This document shows, piece after piece, positions 58,106 to 64,000 of a stretch of DNA of 64,000 nucleotides. Numbering within the stretch: the stretch's first letter is position 1; each line of letters opens with the position of its first letter. The notes under the pieces were generated by a model. That model saw nothing but the letters and a program-made list of their open reading frames with translations, made no database searches and was not told the DNA's origin. The stretch comes from Pseudomonas cuatrocienegasensis (GTDB lineage Bacteria; Pseudomonadota; Gammaproteobacteria; Pseudomonadales; Pseudomonadaceae), in the NCBI RefSeq assembly GCF_900110925.1, contig NZ_FOFP01000023.1:1-64000 (forward strand), given 5' to 3'. The translations under genes were made by a program, and so were the position numbers.

Positions 58106-60531
58106 GGAAGGCACTCCTTGCGTGAGGTGGGGTAAGTGGTGAGCAGGTCGGCAGCCCAGTCCAGGCCACGGTGACGCAACCAGGTAGGGGCGAAATCGGT
58201 GAAGCCGGACGCCTGCAGGATCTGGTCGATCTCGCGCTGCTCGGCCGGGCTGGCCGAGGCGGCGAAGGCCAGCGCCACCGGCCCCAGGTCGAGGTCGAAC
58301 AGGCGGTTGCCCAGGCGCGATTGGTAGTAGTAATCACGCTTGGGCGTGGCCTGGGCGATGATCTCAATCTGCCGGTCGTTAAGGCCGAAGCCTTGGTAGA
58401 TGCCGCGGATCTGTGGCTCGCCGGCTTGCGGGTTGGGCAGGAAGATGCGGCTGGCGCAGCTTTCGATGATCGCCGCAGCGATACTGGAATCCTTGATGTC
58501 GGCCAGCGACTGGGTGGCGAAGACGACGCTGACGTTCTTCTTGCGCAGGGTCTTGAGCCACTGGCGGATGCGTGCGGCGAACAGCGGATCGTCGAGAAAC
58601 AGCCACGCCTCGTCGAGGATCAGCAGGGTCGGTGCGCCGTCGAAGCGTTCCTCGAAGCGGGCGAACAGGTATCTCAGCACTGCAGCCACCGCAGCCTTGC
58701 TGTGCATCAGTTCCTCCATCTCGAAGCACTGCACGTCGGCGCTGCCCAGCCGATCCTGATCGGCGTCCAGTAATGCGCCATGAGCACCGCCCAGCACGTA
58801 GGGCTGCAGTGCCTGGCGCAGGGCGTTGTCCTGCAGTAGCACGGACAAACCGGTCAGCGTGCGCTGCGCCTCCGGCGCGCCGGCCAGGCTGTCGAGCGCC
58901 GTCCACAGGGAGGCCTTCTGTTCGGGGCCGATGGCCACGCCTTCCTTTAGCAGGCGCGCTTCCAGCCATTCTGCAGCCCATGTTCGGTATCCTGGCTGAT
59001 CAATGCGCGCGAGTGGCTGGAAGGCCAGGTCGCTGTCGCCACCGAGGTCGTAGTGCTCGCCACCCAGGCCCAGCACCGTTGCGCGCAGCGAACGCCCCAT
59101 ATCGAAGAGAAACAGGCGCGAGCCCGGGTAGCGCCGAAACTGCAGGGCCAGCGTCGCCAGCAACACCGATTTGCCCATGCCCGTGGGGCCAGCCACTAGG
59201 GTGTGGCCGACATCGCCAATGTGGGTGACCAGGCGAAACGGTGTTGCGCCATCGGTGCGGGTGATCACCAATGGCGGGCCATCAAGATGGTCGTTGCGTG
59301 CCGGGCCAGCCCAGACTGCCGAGACTGGCATCAGGTGCGCCAGGTTGAGCGTGGAAGTCAGCGGCTGGCGGACGTTGGCGTAGGCGTTGCCGGGGATCGA
59401 CGACAGCCAGCCTTCTACCGCGTTGAGGCTCTCGGCGATGGTGACGAAGCCGCGGCTCTGGATCACCCGCTCGACCCGGCGCAGCTTCTCGTCGGCGACC
59501 TGGGCGTCGGCATCGCTCACCGTCACGGCGGCGGTCACGTAGCCGAAGGCGACCTGGTCAGCGCCAAGTTCCTGCAGCGCCGCGTCGGCGTCGCTGGCCT
59601 TGTTCGCCGCGTCGCTGTCGAGCAGTGGGCTTTCCTGCTGGAAGATCGCCTCGCGCAGCAGCGCCAGGACGCCTTTGCGCTTGGCGAACCACTGCCGGCG
59701 TAGGCGCACCAATTCCTTCTCTGCTTCGTCCTTGTCCAGGCAGATGAAACGGGTCGACCAGCGATAGGCGAAGCCCAGTCGGTTGAGATCGTCCAGCACG
59801 CCTGGCCAGGTCGAGGTGGGGAAGCCACGTACCGACAGCACGCGCAGATGCTGCTCACCTAGACGCGGCGCTAGGCCGGTGGTCAGCGGACTGTCGGCCA
59901 GTAGGGCATCGAGGTGGAAGGGCACCTCGGGCACGGCCAGCCACTGGCGGTGTGGCGAGACCGTGGCATGCAGGTAAGTCAGCGTCTCGCTGTCGTCGAG
60001 CCAAGCGAGCTCTGGCATCACCCCGTCCAGTAGATCGAAGAAACGATCCGTCTCGGCGACAAAGGCAGCCAGGCGTTCGCGCCAGTCGACGCCGCGCTGC
60101 GCCCGGTGCTCGTAGAGCAGGCCGGCCGCGCGCGAGCGCGACTCCTCCGGCGGCAGGTACAGCAGCGTCAGGTGATAACTGCTCTCGAAGTGGCTGCCGT
60201 GTGCCTCGAAGGCTGCGCGGCGCTCCTCGTCCACCAGCCAAGACAATGGCTCGGGAAAGGCGCTGTCAGGGTAGTCGGCTGCCGCCAGGCGCTCGGCCTC
60301 GATAAACAGCGCCCAGCCCGATCCGAGGCGACGCAAAGCATTGTTCAGGCGCGCCGAGGTGGCCACCAGCTCGCCTTGGTTCGCGCTGTCCAGGTCTGGC
60401 CCGCGAAAGCGCAAGCTGCGCTGGAAAGATCCGTCTTTATTCAACACGACGCCGGGCGCGACCAAACCGGCCCAGGGTAGCCAGTCGGCGAGTTGGGCGG
60501 GGCGGCGTTGGTATTCGGTGAGGTTCAGCAT
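58102..60531 (-). CDS. trbE: Conjugal transfer ATPase TrbE (VirB4-like)
   Basis: An 809-residue ATPase powering pilus assembly and transfer. CagE/VirB4 N-terminal domain first, then Walker A VAGPTGMGKSVLLATLALQF around residue 445 and Walker B TLLILDEAWLFLDD around 635. I chose ATG 60531 (MLNLTEYQRRPAQLADWLPW), the normal family start. It lies 11 bases after trbD. Confidence 0.94.
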   Translation of the reverse strand: MLNLTEYQRRPAQLADWLPWAGLVAPGVVLNKDGSFQRSLRFRGPDLDSANQGELVATSARLNNALRRLGSGWALFIEAERLAAADYPDSAFPEPLSWLVDEERRAAFEAHGSHFESSYHLTLLYLPPEESRSRAAGLLYEHRAQRGVDWRERLAAFVAETDRFFDLLDGVMPELAWLDDSETLTYLHATVSPHRQWLAVPEVPFHLDALLADSPLTTGLAPRLGEQHLRVLSVRGFPTSTWPGVLDDLNRLGFAYRWSTRFICLDKDEAEKELVRLRRQWFAKRKGVLALLREAIFQQESPLLDSDAANKASDADAALQELGADQVAFGYVTAAVTVSDADAQVADEKLRRVERVIQSRGFVTIAESLNAVEGWLSSIPGNAYANVRQPLTSTLNLAHLMPVSAVWAGPARNDHLDGPPLVITRTDGATPFRLVTHIGDVGHTLVAGPTGMGKSVLLATLALQFRRYPGSRLFLFDMGRSLRATVLGLGGEHYDLGGDSDLAFQPLARIDQPGYRTWAAEWLEARLLKEGVAIGPEQKASLWTALDSLAGAPEAQRTLTGLSVLLQDNALRQALQPYVLGGAHGALLDADQDRLGSADVQCFEMEELMHSKAAVAAVLRYLFARFEERFDGAPTLLILDEAWLFLDDPLFAARIRQWLKTLRKKNVSVVFATQSLADIKDSSIAAAIIESCASRIFLPNPQAGEPQIRGIYQGFGLNDRQIEIIAQATPKRDYYYQSRLGNRLFDLDLGPVALAFAASASPAEQREIDQILQASGFTDFAPTWLRHRGLDWAADLLTTYPTSRKECLP

Positions 60532-60542
60532 GGCGGCGCTCC

Positions 60543-60815
60543 TCACACATCCAGCAGCGAAGGCTGCTTGATATGCCGGGCAAACACCTGCAGGAATTGC
60601 GGATCCATGCGGGCGCCCCAAACCGCCAGCGAATGACCGACCAGCCAGAGTGCCAGGCCTGGCAGCCACAGCTGCAGGCCCAGGCCGACCACAGCTGCCA
60701 GAGTGCCGTTGAGGATCGCCACGTTGCGTGGTGCGCCACCGAGCAGAATCGGCTCGGCCAGTGAACGGTGCAGCGGCACCTCGAAGCCAGGGATGAGTTC
60801 TCGCTCGCTGTTCAT
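60543..60815 (-). CDS. trbD: Conjugal transfer protein TrbD (VirB3-like)
   Basis: A 90-residue inner-membrane protein: FEVPLHRSLAEPILLGGAPR at the N-terminus is the VirB3/TrbD hallmark, followed by two hydrophobic helices. I chose ATG 60815 (MNSERELIPG), which overlaps the trbC stop by 4 bases; the longer upstream frame is spurious. Confidence 0.92.
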   Translation of the reverse strand: MNSERELIPGFEVPLHRSLAEPILLGGAPRNVAILNGTLAAVVGLGLQLWLPGLALWLVGHSLAVWGARMDPQFLQVFARHIKQPSLLDV

Positions 60816-61153
60816 GCGATCACCGCCCCGCCGGCAAAGCTGAAGAAACTGAGGAAGAACGAGGACGCGGCGAAGGCGATCGACAGGCCGAAGACGATTT
60901 GGATTAACTTGCGAAAGCCCCCGCTGGTGTCGCCGAAGGCCAGCGCCAGGCCAGTGGTAATGATGATGATCACCGCGATGATGCGCGCCACCGGGCCCTG
61001 CACCGAGTCGAGGATCGATTGCAGCGGGCCTTCCCAGGGCATGCCGGAACCTGCAGCGAGTACGGGAAGAGACGTGCCCAGGCAGGCGGCACCGAGCATC
61101 AACGCACTCACGACGCGGTGACGATAAGAATCGGAAAGCTGAAGGACAGTCAT
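60812..61153 (-). CDS. trbC: Conjugal pilin TrbC (VirB2-like)
   Basis: A 113-residue pilin precursor. Long signal sequence (VVSALMLGAACLGTSLPVLA), then two hydrophobic helices (VARIIAVIIIITTGLALAFG; IVFGLSIAFAASSFFLSFFS). TrbC pilins are processed and, in RP4, cyclised. I chose ATG 61153, overlapping the trbB stop by 4 bases. Confidence 0.92.
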   Translation of the reverse strand: MTVLQLSDSYRHRVVSALMLGAACLGTSLPVLAAGSGMPWEGPLQSILDSVQGPVARIIAVIIIITTGLALAFGDTSGGFRKLIQIVFGLSIAFAASSFFLSFFSFAGGAVIA

Positions 61154-62157
61154 GGCTGAGTTCCTGAGGCAGAAGAGGAGCAAAGTAGGGTGTCGATGGA
61201 GGTGAGTTGGTAGCCGCGCTCGTCATGGCCGATGACGCGGGCGATCTGCTGGACATAGCGCGTGCGGCCACGTCCGGCGAGAAACACCACCAGGTTGACC
61301 GCCTCGGCGATCAAGGCCCTTGGTGCGGCCAGGGCAACTTCCAAGATCAGTTGCTCCAGGCGCAGCAGCGCGCTCTGTGCGGAGCCGGCATGAACGGTGG
61401 CTATACCGCCGGGATGGCCTGTGCCCCAGGCCTTGATCAGGTCCAGCGCCTCGCCGCCGCGCACCTCGCCGACCACCACACGGTCGGGGCGTAGGCGCAG
61501 CGTGCTGCGTACGAGGTCAGCCATGGAGACCACACCAGGCTTGGTACGCAGGGCGACGTGGTCGAGGGCTGAGCACTGCAACTCGACGGTGTCCTCCAGT
61601 ACCAGCACGCGGTCGCCGCTGCCGGCCACCTCGGCGAGCAGTGCATTGGCCAGGGTGGTCTTGCCGCTGCTGGTGCCGCCGGCTACCAGGATGTTTTGCC
61701 GCTCAGCTACAGCCACGCGCAGGTACTCGGCCTGTATGGCGCTGAGGATGCCGTCGGCGACGTACTGCTGAAGCGGGATGACACCGGCGGCGCGCTTGCG
61801 CAGTGCGAAGGCCGGCCCGGCTACCACGGGCGGCAGCACGCCCTCGAAGCGCTCACCTGTTTCCGGCAACTCGGCGCTCAGCAGCGGCTTGCTGCGATGT
61901 ACCTCCTGGCCGACATGCGCTGCCACCAGGCGGATGATCCGTTCACCGTCGGCAGCTGCTAGCGTGCCCAGATGGACGCGGCCAGAAGACAGGCGATCCA
62001 GCCAGAGCACGCCGTCGGGGTTGAGCATCACCTCGACCACGTCAGGATCATCCAGAGCGGCAGCGATCAGCGGCCCCATCGCTGTTCGCAGCATGCGCGT
62101 GCGGCGATCCAGGGAAGTTGCCGCTGCGCTCAGCACTGGGGAAGAGGCAACAGTCAT
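61150..62157 (-). CDS. trbB: Conjugal transfer ATPase TrbB (VirB11-like)
   Basis: A 335-residue hexameric secretion ATPase. Walker A VAGGTSSGKTTLANALLAEV near residue 155, Asp box LVLEDTVELQ near 182, Walker B/His box VVVGEVRGGEALDLIKAWGT near 220. It works with TrbE and TraG at the channel base. Overlaps the CopG-like gene by 4 bases. Confidence 0.94.
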   Translation of the reverse strand: MTVASSPVLSAAATSLDRRTRMLRTAMGPLIAAALDDPDVVEVMLNPDGVLWLDRLSSGRVHLGTLAAADGERIIRLVAAHVGQEVHRSKPLLSAELPETGERFEGVLPPVVAGPAFALRKRAAGVIPLQQYVADGILSAIQAEYLRVAVAERQNILVAGGTSSGKTTLANALLAEVAGSGDRVLVLEDTVELQCSALDHVALRTKPGVVSMADLVRSTLRLRPDRVVVGEVRGGEALDLIKAWGTGHPGGIATVHAGSAQSALLRLEQLILEVALAAPRALIAEAVNLVVFLAGRGRTRYVQQIARVIGHDERGYQLTSIDTLLCSSSASGTQP

Positions 62158-62588
62158 GGACGCTCTCCCGATACCCGAGCCTCTGCCTGGACCTCTTCGT
62201 GCACGTCTCTGACCAGGCTGCGTCCGCGCTGCAGGTGACGCCCCAGTTGCTCGACGAACTGGCTGAAACGCAGCTTGCCTTGCGCGCGGGCGGCCTCCTG
62301 ATGCGCTTCGGGCACTGGCGTGCTGACCGTGAGGTAGTAGCGCACGTACAGCGCCACGGTCTCGATCAGGATGTTCTGGTCGCGCTCCAGCCGCTCGAAC
62401 TGGCGTGAAAGCCGGTCCAGGCGCTTGGCGATGGCCACCTCGCGCTGCTCGCCGGACTCGGGCGACAGCCAGGAGGCCAGTGCCGCCGCGATGATCGAGG
62501 ACTTCGACACACCCTTGGTGATCGCCAGTTCGTTCAGGCGCTTGGCATGTTCGGGTTGGATAAACAGGTTGAGGCGGGCTCGGCTCAT
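62154..62588 (-). CDS. CopG-family ribbon-helix-helix regulator of the transfer operon
   Basis: A 144-residue protein. An N-terminal ribbon-helix-helix (RARLNLFIQPEHAKRLNELA followed by KGVSKSSIIAAAL) is followed by a long helical tail (KRLDRLSRQFERLERDQNIL). A protein of this type lies between traG and trbB in Tn4371-family elements and is thought to regulate transfer genes. It overlaps traG and trbB by 4 bases each. Confidence 0.85.
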   Translation of the reverse strand: MSRARLNLFIQPEHAKRLNELAITKGVSKSSIIAAALASWLSPESGEQREVAIAKRLDRLSRQFERLERDQNILIETVALYVRYYLTVSTPVPEAHQEAARAQGKLRFSQFVEQLGRHLQRGRSLVRDVHEEVQAEARVSGERP

Positions 62589-64000
62589 AGTGCTATTCCA
62601 TCGTCAGGGTCGAGGGCGGCCAGCCGCGCCGCGCGCTGCAGTCGCGGATCCGGCTGGGTGGGGAAGGGGGCGAGAACGTCGTCTTCGTCGAGCAGAAACA
62701 GGTCGTTTACCAGCTCGTCGTGATCTGGCAACTGGGCGAGCTCCGCCAACTCCGGCTGACGACGTGGGCCGCCGTCCTCGACGGTCTCGTCATCGCTCAG
62801 GTCGGCCGGCGAAGCGGCAACGGCCACAGGCACGGCCAGGTCGCTCCAGTCGTCCGGGTGCGGCGCCGGAGCGTCGGCATAGCGGCCCGGCTGCAAGCGT
62901 GGTGCCGGCAGGACGCGGCTCTGGAAGTTGGTGTCGGTGAAGTAGCGCAGCTTCTTCGCGCGGATCGGCGCCAGGCCGGAGAGCATCACCACGGCCTCGT
63001 CGCTGGGCAGTTGCATCACTTCGCCCGGAGTCAGCAACGGACGGGCGGTTTCCTGGCGCGAAACCATCAGATGGCCGAGCCAGGGCGCCAAGCGATGGCC
63101 GGCGTAGTTGCGCTGCGCGCGCAGCTCAGTGGCAGTGCCCAGGGTCTCGGAAATGCGCTTGGCGGTACGCTCGTCGTTGGTGGCGAAGGTCACTCGCACG
63201 TGGCAGTTGTCGAGGATCGAGTGGTTCTGGCCGTAGGCCTTGTCGATCTGGTTCAGCGACTGCGAGATGAGGAAGGCGCGCAGCCCGTAGCCGGCCATGA
63301 AGGCCAACGCTGTCTCGAAGAAATCCAGTCGTCCCAGCGCCGGAAACTCATCGAGCATCAGCAGCAGCTTGTGTCGGCGCTCGATACCGTCAGAGCCGTC
63401 GAGCGACTCGGTCAGGCGTCGGCCGACTTGGTTGAGGATCAGGCGGATCAGCGGCTTGGTACGGCTGATATCCGAAGGCGGCACCACCAGGTACAACGAC
63501 ACAGGATGCTCGGCGGAGATCAGGTCGGCGATGCGCCAGTCGCAGCGCGAGGTGACCTCGGCCACGGTCGGGTCGCGGTACAGACCGAGGAACGACATGG
63601 CCGTGGACAGCACGCCCGAGCGCTCGTTGTCGCTCTTGTTCAGCACTTCCCGCGCGGCTGATGCCACCACCGGATGGGGCGCATCGCCCAGATGCGGCGT
63701 GGTCATCATTCGGTGCAGGGTCAGCTCGAAGGTGCAGGCCGGGTCGGAGAGGAAGTTGGCGACGCCGCGCAAGCTCTTGTCCTGTCCGGCGTAGAGCACA
63801 TGCAAGATGGCGCCGACCAGCAGCGCATGGCTGGTCTTCTCCCAGTGGTTGCGCCGCTCCAGCGCGCCCTCCGGATCGACCAGGATATCGGCGATGTTCT
63901 GCACGTCGCGCACCTCATGGGCGCCGCGACGCACTTCCAGCAGCGGGTTGTAGGCGGCCGAAGCCAGGTCGGTGGGGTTGAACAGCAGACAGTGGGAGAA
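62585..64000 (-). CDS. traG: Coupling protein TraG (VirD4-like), N-terminus beyond window
   Basis: The frame is open to the window edge; about 471 C-terminal residues are present. Visible motifs: NPTDLASAAYNPLLEVRRGA (near the left-out Walker A), Walker B LLLMLDEFPALGRLDFFETA, and the TraG/VirD4 core GYGLRAFLISQSLNQIDKAY. It recruits the relaxosome to the channel. Walker A and the membrane anchors lie outside. It is the first gene of the visible leftward trb operon. Confidence 0.94.
   Translation of the reverse strand, partial: FSHCLLFNPTDLASAAYNPLLEVRRGAHEVRDVQNIADILVDPEGALERRNHWEKTSHALLVGAILHVLYAGQDKSLRGVANFLSDPACTFELTLHRMMTTPHLGDAPHPVVASAAREVLNKSDNERSGVLSTAMSFLGLYRDPTVAEVTSRCDWRIADLISAEHPVSLYLVVPPSDISRTKPLIRLILNQVGRRLTESLDGSDGIERRHKLLLMLDEFPALGRLDFFETALAFMAGYGLRAFLISQSLNQIDKAYGQNHSILDNCHVRVTFATNDERTAKRISETLGTATELRAQRNYAGHRLAPWLGHLMVSRQETARPLLTPGEVMQLPSDEAVVMLSGLAPIRAKKLRYFTDTNFQSRVLPAPRLQPGRYADAPAPHPDDWSDLAVPVAVAASPADLSDDETVEDGGPRRQPELAELAQLPDHDELVNDLFLLDEDDVLAPFPTQPDPRLQRAARLAALDPDDGIAL

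Larger units (their letters stand above)
47760..64000. mobile_element. dusA-integrated ICE-like element, left portion (continues past window)
   Basis: The element runs from the dusA 5' end through the integrase, a PrtN-like regulator, hipBA, higA, zeta toxin and a Tn4371/RP4-type trb conjugation operon to the window end. It is an integrative conjugative element or a decayed relative. The left edge is approximate (inside or next to the first dusA codons), since the far attachment repeat is not in the window. Relaxase, partition genes and cargo are expected beyond 64000. Confidence 0.75.

Overview
The window is high-GC chromosomal DNA from a Pseudomonas (Gammaproteobacteria). The evidence is the gene content and gene order. 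Several blocks match Pseudomonas aeruginosa order as I remember it: exaC-pqqABCDEH-ercA-ercS; the tRNA-Val / yheU / NAGGN osmolyte block followed by polyphosphate:AMP phosphotransferase and thiolase; and the HAD-mlaA-PilZ-RssB-like-STAS-tal-dusA block. In PAO1 these blocks lie far apart, so this is a related but rearranged species. I cannot name the species.

Layout. (1) 1-11.5 kb: alcohol oxidation and cofactor PQQ. It holds the end of an ExaC-type aldehyde dehydrogenase, an AraC regulator, an EAL protein, pqqA-B-C-D-E, the S9 peptidase pqqH, the iron alcohol dehydrogenase ercA and the hybrid kinase ercS. A short palindromic repeat (core GGGTGCGCCGTGCGCACC) is scattered through the pqq operon, including inside coding sequence. 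(2) 11.5-14.5 kb: a DUF6627 (PA2779-like) protein with a C39-like lipoprotein peptidase, and a putrescine-oxidase-type flavoenzyme. (3) 14.5-25.6 kb: tRNA-Val(GAC), yheU, a 7TMR-DISM hybrid kinase, the three-gene N-acetylglutaminylglutamine amide (NAGGN) osmolyte operon facing a MarR regulator, and mnmC. (4) 25.7-28.8 kb: an AT-rich patch with a truncated racemase and five small same-strand genes, one frameshifted. It looks like a relic gene-cassette array. (5) 28.8-47.8 kb: core genes for polyphosphate, thiolase, fumarase, tRNA modification (trhO, dusA), ABC export, MlaA lipid asymmetry, PilZ/RssB/STAS signalling and transaldolase. Two inverted 265-bp copies of a palindromic MITE and one 140-bp MITE lie between them.

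(6) 47.8-64 kb: the left part of an integrative element inserted at the 5' end of dusA. It has a dusA-type tyrosine recombinase, a PrtN-like regulator, hipBA, a lone higA-type antitoxin, a zeta toxin coupled to a 52-codon ORF, and then a Tn4371/RP4-type type IV secretion operon read leftward: traG (cut by the window end), copG, trbB, C, D, E, J, a TrbK-like lipoprotein, L, F, G, I and DUF2274. Relaxase, replication, cargo and the distal attachment site must lie beyond base 64000.

No CRISPR array, rRNA or intact insertion sequence is visible. The most unusual material is the repeat biology (palindromes in the pqq operon, two MITE families, REPIN-like pairs), the cassette-like patch, and the regulatory and toxin genes beside the dusA integrase.
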